This document shows, piece by piece, positions 51,324-61,800 of a DNA stretch of 64,000 bases. The position numbers and the translations under genes are program-made. The stretch comes from Deltaproteobacteria bacterium (GTDB taxonomy: Bacteria > Desulfobacterota > Binatia > HRBIN30 > CADEER01): positions 23,883-87,882 of the forward strand of contig JAJCZJ010000052.1 in assembly GCA_029262455.1 (NCBI GenBank), read 5' to 3'. The notes beneath the pieces are model-generated. The model saw only the letters and a list, made by a program, of their open reading frames with translations. It was not told the DNA's origin and made no database searches. Each line of letters opens with the position of its first letter. Within the stretch, counting starts at the first letter, position 1.

Positions 51324-52148
51324 ATGGCGCATTACTCTCTGCATATTCACGCGCCGGTCGCCGAGCTCGACCCCTACGAAGAGTTGCGCCCCTCGGCCGT
51401 GGCCCGACTGCTCCAATTGGCCGCGTCGGAAGCGAGCTCGGCACTCGGTTACGACGCCGGCTGGTACGCGCGCAACAATACCACCTGGATCTTGCGCCGG
51501 ACCTCGTTGCACACGGAGGGGCCAATACGACAGGGCGACGATCTGGAGATTCGAACCTGGGTCGCTGACTTCCGCCGTGTTCGATCGATACGCAGATACG
51601 AGGTCATGCGCGGCGACGAGCTGGTCGCCGCGGCGGCGTCTGACTGGGTCTTCGCCAGTACGAGCAGTGGAGCGCCACTGACACCGACGGACGACATGCA
51701 GAGCCACTTCATGCCGGAAGGGATCGCCACCGAGAAGAGGCCACCACGAATCCAATTCGGCCGCGAGGACCTCTTTCGGGAAACACCGATTCGACGAGTG
51801 GAGTTTGCCGACCTGGACTCGCTCGGCCATGTGAACAACGCACGCTACATCGACTTCGCGCAACAAACCCTACTCAACACCCTAGCAAGCGAGGGGTGGC
51901 AGCCAGACATTTCCCCACAAGCCCCGCACCTACAGCTGCGAGGCCTCGACATCGAATACCTGAAAGCCGCCCTCTACCAGCAGCAGATCGTCGGACGACT
52001 GGGCGCTCTCGCCAGAACCGGCGAGGCTCAAATCTCCGCCACGATCGAGCTCGTCACAGACGACACGCCCTCGGTCCGAGCCATCTGCGAATGGCAGTGG
52101 TGCGGCGACCCGCAACTTCCGGATGTCCTTGGACGGATCGCCAAATAG
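51324..52148 (+). CDS. Double-hotdog acyl thioesterase (acyl-ACP type)
   Basis: The 274-residue protein has two hotdog domains. The first has ELDPYEELRPSAVARLLQLAASEASSALGYD, the second has IRRVEFADLDSLGHVNNARYIDFAQQ, with the D-x-x-GHVNNxxY active-site motif. This is the layout of FatA/B-like acyl-ACP thioesterases and related acyl-CoA thioesterases. It would release a free fatty acid and is probably co-transcribed with the acyl-CoA dehydrogenase gene. Stops four bases before the convergent response regulator. Confidence 0.87.
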   Translation: MAHYSLHIHAPVAELDPYEELRPSAVARLLQLAASEASSALGYDAGWYARNNTTWILRRTSLHTEGPIRQGDDLEIRTWVADFRRVRSIRRYEVMRGDELVAAAASDWVFASTSSGAPLTPTDDMQSHFMPEGIATEKRPPRIQFGREDLFRETPIRRVEFADLDSLGHVNNARYIDFAQQTLLNTLASEGWQPDISPQAPHLQLRGLDIEYLKAALYQQQIVGRLGALARTGEAQISATIELVTDDTPSVRAICEWQWCGDPQLPDVLGRIAK

Positions 52149-52152
52149 GAAT

Positions 52153-52533
52153 TCACACGCCCTCGACGGCGCTCCGTAGCGTATCGATCTCGAACGGCTT
52201 CGCGAGAACCGCATTGGCCCCGATCCGCTTCGCAAAACTCAGACCGTCCTCTCCAGTCTGACCAGAGAGTGCAATGACGCGGACCGACGAAGGAGTTTTC
52301 CAACCCAAATCGCCGGCACCGCGAACACGGCGCAAGACCTCGAAACCGTTCATACCCGGCATCAGTAGATCCAAGACCACGAGGTCGAATTTCTCAGACT
52401 CAAGATACGACTCGACCGCGACGCCGTCATCGACGACGCGAACATCCCAACCCCAGTCCTTGAGAGCTCGCGAGGCCACAAACCTCATCGATGGCTCGTC
52501 GTCCACGACCAATGCTCTTTTCTGCCGATCCAT
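52153..52533 (-). CDS. Single-domain response regulator (CheY-like)
   Basis: The 126-residue receiver has the acidic pair ALVVDDEPSMR, the phosphorylated Asp in DLVVLDLLMPGMNGFEVL, the Ser/Thr position in VIALSGQ and the Lys in VLAKPFE. There is no output domain, so it signals through protein contacts. A GAGGGAAACT ribosome site precedes the ATG. It follows amtB with a hairpin in between, so it may be transcribed partly with the nitrogen operon. Confidence 0.93.
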   Translation of the reverse strand: MDRQKRALVVDDEPSMRFVASRALKDWGWDVRVVDDGVAVESYLESEKFDLVVLDLLMPGMNGFEVLRRVRGAGDLGWKTPSSVRVIALSGQTGEDGLSFAKRIGANAVLAKPFEIDTLRSAVEGV

Positions 52534-52544
52534 AGTTTCCCTCA

Positions 52545-52581
52545 AAAATTGACAGAGCCGGCGCCCAAGAAGAGCGCCGGC
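52545..52581 (-). terminator. Hairpin between amtB and the response regulator
   Basis: An 8-base-pair stem GCCGGCGC / GCGCCGGC (52557-52564 with 52574-52581, nine-base loop) is followed on the minus strand by TCTGTCAATTTTT. It is 38 bases after the amtB stop and 12-24 bases before the response-regulator ATG, so it may be a full or partial terminator. Confidence 0.6.
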
Positions 52582-52618
52582 TTCGCCAACCACATATCAC
52601 AGTTTGAGAAGAAGCACG

Positions 52619-54025
52619 TCAGGCGGACCCTGTCTCCGTCCTCAGCGCACCTGCCATCACTCCAGACTTCATGGAATGCGCGCCACCCGGCATTCCCAGT
52701 CCCGGACCCACACCAAAGGATGTCTGCTGGAAATCCGGGTAGGCCTGCATGCCGTGCTCGCCGATATCCAGACCTTCCTGCTCTTCCTCTGCCGTCACAC
52801 GAATCCCCATCGTCGCCTTCAGAACACCGAACAGTGCGAAGGCAGCTCCGAACGCAAAGGCCGCGTACACGGCCACGCCCAGCGCCTGGATACCCAGCTG
52901 CTGAACACTCGCCATCTCGCCGAAAATCCCAACCGCCAAGGTACCCCAGATTCCACAAACCAGGTGCACGGAAATAGCACCGACCGGATCATCGATCTTC
53001 ACCTTGTCAAAGAACATGACCGAATAGACCACGATGACACCAGCGATCAGGCCGATCAGCATCGCGGATCCCATCGCCATCTGGTCGGCCCCGGCCGTGA
53101 TCCCGACGAGACCTGCGAGAATTCCGTTGAGAGCCATCGATAGATCCGGCTTCTTCGAAACTCCCCAAGAGACGAACATCGCGCTGAGGCCACCGGCGGC
53201 GGCGGCCAGCGAGGTCGTAACCAACGTGAGCGAAACGGCACCGGCATCGGCGTTGAGCACCGAGCCACCATTGAAACCGAACCAACCGAGCCACAAGAGG
53301 AACACACCGATGGTTGCCATCGGCATGCTGCTACCTGGAATCGCGTTGATGCGACCGTCCTTGGTGTACTTGCCCAGGCGCGGACCGAGCAACAGCACAC
53401 CAGCCAACGCGCCCCAGCCGCCGACCGAGTGGACCAAGGTCGAACCGGCGAAGTCGTAAAAGCCCATGCCATCCAGAAATCCACCGCCCCACTTCCAGGC
53501 GCCGGCAATTGGATACACCAATGACACGAAGACCAGGGTAAAGATCATGAACGCAGACAGCTTGACGCGCTCCGCAACCGCACCAGAGACGATGGTCGCA
53601 CACGTCGCGGCGAACATTCCCTGGAAGAGGAAGTCGGTCCAGTACGTGTAGCCACCGTCGGCGTAGCCGGCGGTGTTACCGTCTGCGCCAGGGGTCAGGC
53701 CGAAGCCCGCAAAGCCGATGTAACCGTTGAAGTCACCCGGGTACATCAAATTGAAGCCGACGAACGCGTAGGTGATCAACCCGATGCAAACAATGAACGT
53801 ATTTTTGAACAAAATGTTGGTGGTGTTCTTGGCGCGCGTCAGCCCCGACTCGAGCGTTGCGAACCCAAGGTGCATGATGAAAACCAAACCAGCGGCGATC
53901 ATCAGCCACAGATTGTTGACCGTGAACATCTCGACCGACACTTCGTCAGCCCAAGCAGTATTCGTCAGGAACGCCACCAATCCGAAAACCGTGGCCAGCC
54001 GTGAAAACATTGTCCTCTTCGTCAT
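52619..54025 (-). CDS. amtB: Ammonium transporter AmtB
   Basis: The 468-residue protein has a signal-like first segment and 11 membrane helices. Visible Amt features are VFIMHLGFATLESGLTRAKN, DFAGSTLVHSVGGWGAL with the first pore His, and ISVHLVCGIWGTLAVG with the second. It conducts ammonium/ammonia inward and is blocked by the P-II protein encoded 24 bases upstream. Part of the porin-glnK-amtB operon under the sigma-54 promoter at 55806. Confidence 0.96.
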   Translation of the reverse strand: MTKRTMFSRLATVFGLVAFLTNTAWADEVSVEMFTVNNLWLMIAAGLVFIMHLGFATLESGLTRAKNTTNILFKNTFIVCIGLITYAFVGFNLMYPGDFNGYIGFAGFGLTPGADGNTAGYADGGYTYWTDFLFQGMFAATCATIVSGAVAERVKLSAFMIFTLVFVSLVYPIAGAWKWGGGFLDGMGFYDFAGSTLVHSVGGWGALAGVLLLGPRLGKYTKDGRINAIPGSSMPMATIGVFLLWLGWFGFNGGSVLNADAGAVSLTLVTTSLAAAAGGLSAMFVSWGVSKKPDLSMALNGILAGLVGITAGADQMAMGSAMLIGLIAGVIVVYSVMFFDKVKIDDPVGAISVHLVCGIWGTLAVGIFGEMASVQQLGIQALGVAVYAAFAFGAAFALFGVLKATMGIRVTAEEEQEGLDIGEHGMQAYPDFQQTSFGVGPGLGMPGGAHSMKSGVMAGALRTETGSA

Positions 54026-54049
54026 TTTGTCTCTCCTTCCCCGGTTCTC

Positions 54050-54406
<357 letters not shown>

Positions 54407-54417
54407 CTAGTTCCGGC

Positions 54418-55740
54418 TCAGAGGGTCACTAAGATCTCTGCGGAAAAGACATCCTGGCCGCGCCAGGTTTGCCCGTTTTCAGCTGGGAACAGCGGCTTGC
54501 TCGATTCGTCATGACGATATTCGAGCCGACCGAGCAGGTGATCGTTGAACCAGTACGAGATCGTCGGGCTGACCTCCCAGAGCGTCGCACCATTGATCAC
54601 GCCAGTCTTGACTCCGTCAGGGTCATCAAACCACTCGCCGCGTAGCGTCAACTGCAACTTGTCGGTAACGGCAATCAGCGCGTAAGCCCCAACGCCGTAC
54701 CAGTTGGCACCAGTACGACCGTTGGTAATCACCCCATCTAGGCCGTCATCGATCCCGTCGTCGAAGAAATTCATCCCTCCACTTACGTCTGCAAACGTAG
54801 CATCGAGGACAAACCCAAGACGGTCTGTTGCCTGCAGGAACATGTTGGCGGTCAAGATACCTGTCTTCGAACCTGCTCCCGCTCCGCCTTCAACGCCAAC
54901 GAGTTGCGGGAACATACCGTCGATCAGGAGACCCGTCGGCGAACCCGCACCACCTTGGACGGTCGGAGCGTCCTCCGCGCCGTAGGTGCCGGCGATGTAG
55001 AAGTCTAGGTTATCGGTCGGGGAGATGCCCAAGCCGGCGAGCAGCGTCTTGCCGTTGTTGTTGTCTTTGACGTTGTCGAGACCGTTCACCACACCGATGG
55101 TGAGGTCGATCATGTCGTTGAATGGCAGGTTCGCCAGCAAGCCAGTGTGGGTAAAAGGAATCGAAAATCCGGACAGAAGCGACAGTGAAACGTTGTCGTT
55201 GTATCCTTCGTTCAGCGGGTCCAGCAGCACTTCCCAACCGAGCAACGTCACGAACTTACCAGCTTTCAACGAAATCGGACCGCCGGGCAGCTGGAGCGGC
55301 GTCTTGTAAGTCAGAAACGCCTCGCGAACGTCAAATACGCGGTTGTCGCTCGTATCGGTGAAGCCGTAGTCGGTGCCGTTGCCTTGCACGGCGGAGCGAC
55401 CGAAATCCATCACGATGGCAAAGCCAAACGGCTCGTCATCCTTGTTCCGGCTCACCGCCAAGACCCCGTCGCGCAGGTCGAAAGCGTTGTGATCCGTATT
55501 GTAGATCCGCATCCCGATATCGTCCGAGCTGGGATTGTTGATCGAATAATTGTAGGTGGTCGACACCAACGCATTGAACTGAAGGCCCAGGACGTCTTCC
55601 GCCTGAGCCGCCCTCTCGCTGATCTTCTCTTCGAGAACCGTCACACGTTCTCCCAGAGTCTGCGCCAGCGCCGCGTGGTTCATTCCAACAACAGCCAGCC
55701 CAGCTAGCAGCACCCCTATGGTCGCAGCCTTGAATTTCAT
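54418..55740 (-). CDS. OmpL-like outer-membrane porin (BBP2/DUF1597 type)
   Basis: The 440-residue product has a signal peptide (ending ALAQ), a short coiled-coil segment (TLGERVTVLEEKISERAAQAED), and a long beta-barrel with motifs of the beta-barrel porin-2 family: NRVFDVREAFLTYKTPL, SLKAGKFVTLLGWEVLLDPLN, and an aromatic last strand ending in VTL. A GGAGGGG site precedes the ATG. As the first gene of an operon with glnK and amtB, it probably lets a nitrogen compound (ammonium, amine or similar) through the outer membrane. Confidence 0.85.
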   Translation of the reverse strand: MKFKAATIGVLLAGLAVVGMNHAALAQTLGERVTVLEEKISERAAQAEDVLGLQFNALVSTTYNYSINNPSSDDIGMRIYNTDHNAFDLRDGVLAVSRNKDDEPFGFAIVMDFGRSAVQGNGTDYGFTDTSDNRVFDVREAFLTYKTPLQLPGGPISLKAGKFVTLLGWEVLLDPLNEGYNDNVSLSLLSGFSIPFTHTGLLANLPFNDMIDLTIGVVNGLDNVKDNNNGKTLLAGLGISPTDNLDFYIAGTYGAEDAPTVQGGAGSPTGLLIDGMFPQLVGVEGGAGAGSKTGILTANMFLQATDRLGFVLDATFADVSGGMNFFDDGIDDGLDGVITNGRTGANWYGVGAYALIAVTDKLQLTLRGEWFDDPDGVKTGVINGATLWEVSPTISYWFNDHLLGRLEYRHDESSKPLFPAENGQTWRGQDVFSAEILVTL

Positions 55741-55805
55741 CGGTACCCCTCCTTCGCTCTTCGAAATTAGATCGCCAAATCGGTCGATCCTTTCGTTCGG
55801 GTTAG

Positions 55806-55821
55806 AGCAAAGGCGATGCCA
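55806..55821 (-). promoter_or_regulatory. Sigma-54 (-24/-12) promoter of the porin-glnK-amtB operon
   Basis: On the minus strand TGGCAT-CGCCT-TTGCT fits the sigma-54 consensus TGGCAC-N5-TTGCW with one change. It ends 65 bases before the porin ATG, giving a short leader. Sigma-54 control is usual for glnK-amtB. Confidence 0.75.
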
Positions 55822-55845
55822 ATTCGGCGCCGTAGCATCAGAGTT

Positions 55846-55864
55846 GCAAATCACCCCGATTTGC
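55846..55864. promoter_or_regulatory. Inverted repeat upstream of the sigma-54 promoter
   Basis: GCAAATC-ACCCC-GATTTGC is a perfect 7-base inverted repeat with a five-base spacer, 25 bases upstream of the -24 element. Position and spacing suit an enhancer-binding activator such as NtrC, although the half-site differs from the enterobacterial TGCACC-type consensus. Confidence 0.45.
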
Positions 55865-56491
55865 CGCGCTGGTCACCGGAAAAGCTGCCCCTTTTTTAGG
55901 CAGCGCCCGGGAACTGATCATCTTCCGGGCAGGCCGTGAGGGCGCTGGCCTCAAAGCCAGGACCTCGCATCCCGGCCTACTTGTTCAGCGCTGTTCACCT
56001 GCCAATGAAACGGCGCACCAACTGGTGACGCATAGCAACAGCCAAGTCACCTAGCAGGACCGCGAACGCCGATTCACCTCTTCTGAATTCTTCAGGCCAG
56101 AGGCCGGGCGCGACAACCACTCGATGAGTCGAGCGAACACATCACCCTAAGCACAGCATTCTCATCCAATTCTGCCCGTTCACAACGTCCGTGGCCCTAA
56201 CAAACACAAAACTACGTCCCCGCTTACGAACCTCTGCTCGTGATGACATGAAGATGTTTTTCAATTTCGGATTGACATCCATCAGAGTGATCTGTGAAAG
56301 AGATGGCTAGCGCCCCGAGCGACATTCATCACGCACATCTACGGGAAGGAGAGGAAGGCCGTGGCGTCACGTCAAGAATTCTCACTTCCTTTGACGCGGT
56401 ACAGCCCCCCATCAACGACGAGCCAAGCCGGGCCCGTTATCGGCTTTCGCGGAAGATCTTCAGAACTCCCCGGATTCGTAGAGATCCTACT
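55865..56491. other. Long intergenic region, 627 bases
   Basis: This region separates the nitrogen operon from the giant-protein genes. It holds a hairpin GCTGCC...GGCAGC (about 55884-55904) around a T-run and a GCCCGG...CCGGGC stem just beyond it. A TTGACA at about 56271 could be a -35 box for the plus-strand gene, but no good -10 follows. The reading frame of the next gene is open back to 56294 but that part has unlikely composition. Confidence 0.4.
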
Positions 56492-58816
56492 ATGAGCCAG
56501 CAGACTACAGACCAAAAGATGCTGACGTTCATTCAATATGCGCAGCCACAGCTCGAGGATGGCAACTATCAGATTGCCGTTACACAACAGGTCGACTCGC
56601 CGACCGATCAAGTTCCCGCCACTGTTTATAGCGACACCAAGGGGTTTACTGTCCGCGGCGAACGGTACGCGCTCAACCCATCCGAAATCGTATCCGTTTT
56701 CCCACCCGAGTTCAGCTTGGGAGAGTTCTCCAACGTGCTGCCGCATGTGGTCGTGAACCGAAAGACCCTGCCCTGGGAAAGAAGCGTCGGCGGAGATGCT
56801 GATGCCGGCAACGATGCTCCATGGCTCGGCCTCATCGTGTTCAATGAAGGCGACACGATCCCGGAGGCGATCCAAAAAACGGCTCTGGACCTTCTGCCAA
56901 CGACAGACGAGAGCAGCTCCGGTGAAACCGGCAAGTTGCCCGCCGACACGTACTTCCCACCGTTCCCTACCGAACCTTCAGACCCGAGCAAGTATGTCTT
57001 GGACTACGGCGAATCGTGGAGCGACAAAGTTGAGGTCATCGATGTCGATGTCGCAACCTTCAATGCCATCATGCCAACACTGGACGACCTTGGCTGGCTG
57101 GCCCACGTCCGCCAGGTCGAGCTGAAAAACAAATCCGAGGCTTACATAGCAACTCTGAACGCGACCGAACCGGCGTCAACGCCAGTCGGCACAGTCGCCG
57201 AAGTCGTGGCCAACCGCTTTCCTCTGGCCGACAAGAAGTCCGCCGTACACCTCGTCTCGCTCGAAGGCTTCGGGAGCGTCCTGCCTACGGCTGGCGGCCC
57301 GCACTTGGACAGCAAATACGCTTACGTTCGCCTGGTGTCGCTCAAGAGCTGGACCTTTTCTTCTCTGAAAGAGACGCACACCTTCTCGGGACTCCTCTTG
57401 AACGTCAACAAACCGGATGGCGTGTTCTCGCAAGACACCCTTCAAGTTCCGGTGAACAACTCCGAGAACGAGGCGGTGACCAACGCCCTCAACATGGGCT
57501 TTGCGGCCTTCAACCACTTGTCACGTATGGGAGACAAGATGGTCTCTTGGTACCACGGGCCGTTCGTCCCCTACGACATCAGCACGAGCCTGCCCTTCCC
57601 AGGCAACACAGCGGACGACCTGACCCAGTACAACCCGGACAGCGGGATGTTCGACGTGTCCTATTCGACGGCGTGGCAAATCGGACGCCTCCTGGCACTG
57701 CAGAACGGTAGTTTCGCAAGCGCTCTCTACAACTGGAAACGCCAAACCTCGCAAGACATGATCAAGCAGGCAGAGCAGCAGATGCTCGATCTCACTTACG
57801 CCCAAATCGCGGCACTCTTGAGTGGATCGCTCGCGAACTACGTCACACCCGCAGCCGCGAACGCGACTGGCGCCCCGACCCCATCGGCGAGCGCGCAGCA
57901 TGCCGGAGGCAGGATCGCGGCCATTCCGGAATTGCTGAGGACAAGGGCCGACGCAGTCAGAAAGGTCATGACGGACCCGCAACAGTTGAGCGCGCAAGCG
58001 GACGAGGTAGAAGTACCGACGACGATCAGCAATTTCCTGGCCCGCCTGAAGCTTCTTTACGGGCTACCTTTCAACTACCTCGTGCCCGACACCAGGATGC
58101 TGCCGCAGGAATCGCTTCGATTTTTTTATATGGATACGGCGTGGGCGGACGCGGTCATTGAAGGCGCATGGAGTCTGGGCCGCTCGACCTCTGGCGACGC
58201 CGCGCTCGATTCCGCCCTGTCCAGCAATTTGCACGCTGAAACGCGCGCTCAGGCTAGCGGCATCCGCAGGACGCTCGTCGCAGCACCGCCTGAGGACGAT
58301 CCGCCGATCACGCCGACCGACAATCCCACCGGCTTCCTCCTACGCTCACAAGTGGTCGGCGGATGGCCCGGCCTGGAGGTACACGGATTTGACGCTGGCG
58401 GGACGGAGCTCGACATCTTGCGCTTCGATCACGTCGGACCCAACGTAGTGCTCTGCATCTTCAACGGCGTCGTCCAACAGGTGAACATCCAACAGCACCC
58501 GGAGGCCCTTCACTTCGGCGTCAACTTGGGGGGCGACGACCCTTCGCCGGCAGCGTTCAACAAGACCTTCCGCTATATCGCCGAGGATGAATCAAATCCG
58601 CCCGGCAAGCCGGTACCGACGACAGTGGCCAAGGCGTTGGAGATCAAAGACTATACGCGATCCACCTCATCCGTACTGAACATCGACGCCCTCGCCAAAG
58701 CCATCGAGGCCGAGTTGAGCAAGAAGATCCAATACAGCGGTGACTTCACTTCGGCCGAGTTCGCATTGGAAATGATTGAAGGAGTGCAAGAAGTCGATTT
58801 CACCTTCGGCTCATAG
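56492..58816 (+). CDS. Uncharacterised 774-aa protein of the giant-protein cluster
   Basis: A 774-residue protein without signal peptide or membrane segments. The N-terminal ~330 residues are beta-rich with GFTVRGERYALNPSEIVSVFPPEF, then SNVLPHVVVNRKTLPWERSV and APWLGLIVFNEGD. The middle (~400-560) is helical (DMIKQAEQQMLDLTYAQIAALL). The C-terminal part has a small domain ending in FTSAEFALEMIEGVQEVDFTF. I cannot name a family. It is followed after 19 bases by a 1569-aa gene, and both look like parts of one system. The ATG at 56492 is chosen because the open frame upstream has odd composition. Confidence 0.75.
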   Translation: MSQQTTDQKMLTFIQYAQPQLEDGNYQIAVTQQVDSPTDQVPATVYSDTKGFTVRGERYALNPSEIVSVFPPEFSLGEFSNVLPHVVVNRKTLPWERSVGGDADAGNDAPWLGLIVFNEGDTIPEAIQKTALDLLPTTDESSSGETGKLPADTYFPPFPTEPSDPSKYVLDYGESWSDKVEVIDVDVATFNAIMPTLDDLGWLAHVRQVELKNKSEAYIATLNATEPASTPVGTVAEVVANRFPLADKKSAVHLVSLEGFGSVLPTAGGPHLDSKYAYVRLVSLKSWTFSSLKETHTFSGLLLNVNKPDGVFSQDTLQVPVNNSENEAVTNALNMGFAAFNHLSRMGDKMVSWYHGPFVPYDISTSLPFPGNTADDLTQYNPDSGMFDVSYSTAWQIGRLLALQNGSFASALYNWKRQTSQDMIKQAEQQMLDLTYAQIAALLSGSLANYVTPAAANATGAPTPSASAQHAGGRIAAIPELLRTRADAVRKVMTDPQQLSAQADEVEVPTTISNFLARLKLLYGLPFNYLVPDTRMLPQESLRFFYMDTAWADAVIEGAWSLGRSTSGDAALDSALSSNLHAETRAQASGIRRTLVAAPPEDDPPITPTDNPTGFLLRSQVVGGWPGLEVHGFDAGGTELDILRFDHVGPNVVLCIFNGVVQQVNIQQHPEALHFGVNLGGDDPSPAAFNKTFRYIAEDESNPPGKPVPTTVAKALEIKDYTRSTSSVLNIDALAKAIEAELSKKIQYSGDFTSAEFALEMIEGVQEVDFTFGS

Positions 58817-58835
58817 GCAGCGACCTCGAGAGATC

Positions 58836-61800
58836 ATGGCAAAAGTTTCAAAGAACGCCGCAACCAATACCGCCGAACAACCCGGGCTCGTCGTCCCGAT
58901 AGACGTCGAGGCCCTGTGTATCGGCAAAGATCCCGGTGCCATTTTCGAGTCGGTTCCGTACAGCTTCGAACTGCTCAAGAACCCACCGTATCTGAGCAGC
59001 GCGATCGCAGCCGGCGGCCTCACCAGTCTTCCTCAAGGAGTCCACCTACATTGGGCAATCCCCGATGCAATTTCGAAAGGCCAGGACGGTGACAGCGGCG
59101 TACTGTTTCCGGCCGTACCAGACCGCTGGCTGGTCACCCGCATCTACTGCGATTCCGAACAAGCTGGGCCGCCGCAATTCAGTCGATGGGTGATCGAAAG
59201 CAACTACTTCGCGGACGATGATCCCAACGCCGATAGCAGTCGCGCCTCCGTCACCGCACCGTATCAGGGAACCGATTGGGAAAGTCAGCCTTGGCGGCAT
59301 CTCGGAAAAGTCAGCACGTACGAGGATTGGATCCAGCAGCAGTCGGCGTTTCAAGCCGGATCGGTGGAATCGTATGTCGCCGGCTTGTCGGCGGTCGGCT
59401 GGGGCCAGGCGGAGTTCGCAGCATCGTACCCGAACTGCCAGAACATCCTCGGATTCAACGATCTAGGAGCAGATCTCGAAGCGCTCGGAACCAACGCCGA
59501 CAAGAACGTCAGCTATCACATCATCGGCTGGTACAGTAACCCGGCCGACGATCCCCTCCGTCAACTTCCCGCATCGATACCGCAAGCGACGTTCAACGAG
59601 CTGCTGGCCAACATCACGGATTCCAGCGACAAGACCTTCGTCACGGCGAGCTTCGTTGCCACGAGTTACGTGCTGGTCAGCAATGTGTCGGCAAGCGACG
59701 GTGAACGCCTGTGGTCGATTCTCGATGCCGCTGGATACCAACTCGAAGTCGACATCCCCGACAGCATTACGACCACGGACCTTGCCCAGGTTCTGGCCAA
59801 CATCTCCGACGCCAACGACAAGTCTTTCCTGGAAGCATCCTACCCGCCGGATTTCGGCCCAACCGACTCACTATCCGACGACGACAAAACCAGACTCTGG
59901 GATATCCTAGCCGGCGCCGGCTACGATTTCTTGGGCACGCTGCTGACCGAAGCGAAGTGGGCCATTCCCTCGCGCGCCGTAGCTCCGGCTACCCCGCCCT
60001 CGTTCACCCTCTATTCCGGTCTGATCACCGATGTCATTTGGAACGGTACGACCGACTACTTCAGCAGCAAGCCCGGCGACGATTTTAATATCGCGATTGG
60101 CAACACGCCCGGTCAAGCACTTTCAGCGCTGATCGCTAACACTTCCGGCCTTCCCGCCGATCAAGCCGCCGAAGTCGAGGAAATTCTCGATGCCCTGCAG
60201 GCGGGTATTCTCGACCAAGTGACGGACGAAAGTATGTTGGCGGATTGGGAAGCCCTCAAAGCGTCCCTCCACGCGACATCGTTTGGCTCAACTCTCGGAG
60301 GATTCCTTTGGGAAGTGAAGAAGGCCCAATTCTCAGCCGACGACAATACCGAGGCGACGTTGCCGGCAACGCTGGCAAAAGACCTCAACGATCTCAACAT
60401 CAAGCAGCAGCAGTACAACGACGCCGAAGCACAAATCACTTCGATGCGCAGCCAGATCTTCGCCGATTGGTACAAGTTCATGTTCGCCTTGTACCCCGGA
60501 CACGACAACCCAATGAGCGGGATCGAACCATCCGACCTCGCGTCATACATACAGCTGGGGATCATCGACGGCCTCTTGAGCCCTCTGGTCACGCAGACGG
60601 ATTCATTGGGCACCGAGATCTCCGGGCTGGTCAACGATCTGCGCATCGAGTTGGGCGACACATACTTTCTCAGCAAGATTTCGGCTCCCCGCTACTGGCA
60701 GCCCAGCGACCCAGCGTTGCTATTCGAGGGCAACGGGATCGAGCCTTCCGACCGGTTTGGCAGTGATGGGCGGTACATGTACGACGACACGCTGCTCTGC
60801 CGACTCAGCACCGAGTGTCTTTCATCGCTGACCATTCCTGCCGGTGCATTGGGCAATACCGACGCTCTCACGCTCGGAGCCAGCGACTTTCCAACCATCA
60901 CTCATGTCAACGGGGAATCGCTGGCCGATGCGCTCAACGTCGTCGTCACCGACGCAGCGTTGCTCAACCAGGACGTCATAGCCGCGCTGCTTCGCAACGG
61001 CAGTGTGACGACGGCATTCGCCACGCTAACCAAGCAGATCCAGCCGCTCATCGCGGCCTTTCTAAGCCCGACCTTGCCGCAAACGATCGACCTAGCCGCT
61101 TTCCAGAGCACCGAGAACGAGATCAGCGACGCGGACAAGACGTTTCTCGAGAGCTGGTACGTCTTGGACAATACCAACTACGTTCTACAGAACCCATCGA
61201 CACTCACCAACTCCGACACACTCCGACTGCGCTACATTTTCAACTCGGTGGCGCTCAACCCGTCGGCGAGCGAATTGGCCTATAGCGGGCTGCCCTTTTC
61301 CGAGGTTGGAATCCAAACCTGGAACGGCAACCCATGGTTGCCCTTTTCGCTCAAGTGGACCGTCTACTACTATCCGCTCCAAGACATCGAAAATGGGGGC
61401 TCCGGATACCCAACCGATTTCGTCACCTCAAACTTCGAAATCGGCGACACCAACCTCGACTACACAGGTCCGGCCGTCTCGCCCGACCAAGCAAACTTCG
61501 AGGAGTACAGCAACACGATCTTCCTGACCCCGCACGCCAACATCAACCTTCAAAAACAGCTCACTTCGTTTATCGAAGCGCACCCGGACGACCCGATCAA
61601 AGACGAGCTAAACAGCATCGTGCCCTTGCTGGACAACAAGCCAGTGCTCGCGCAGGCCCTGAGTGGCTACAACGAATCGTTGACCATGCGGCAAAAGGAG
61701 ATGCAGCTTCCGGTCTCCGACCCGGCCGCGACCGGCGCGTTCTACAAATTCACCAACACCGTCGTGAACCAAGCAGTGCAGGAGCAAAACGAGGACATGC

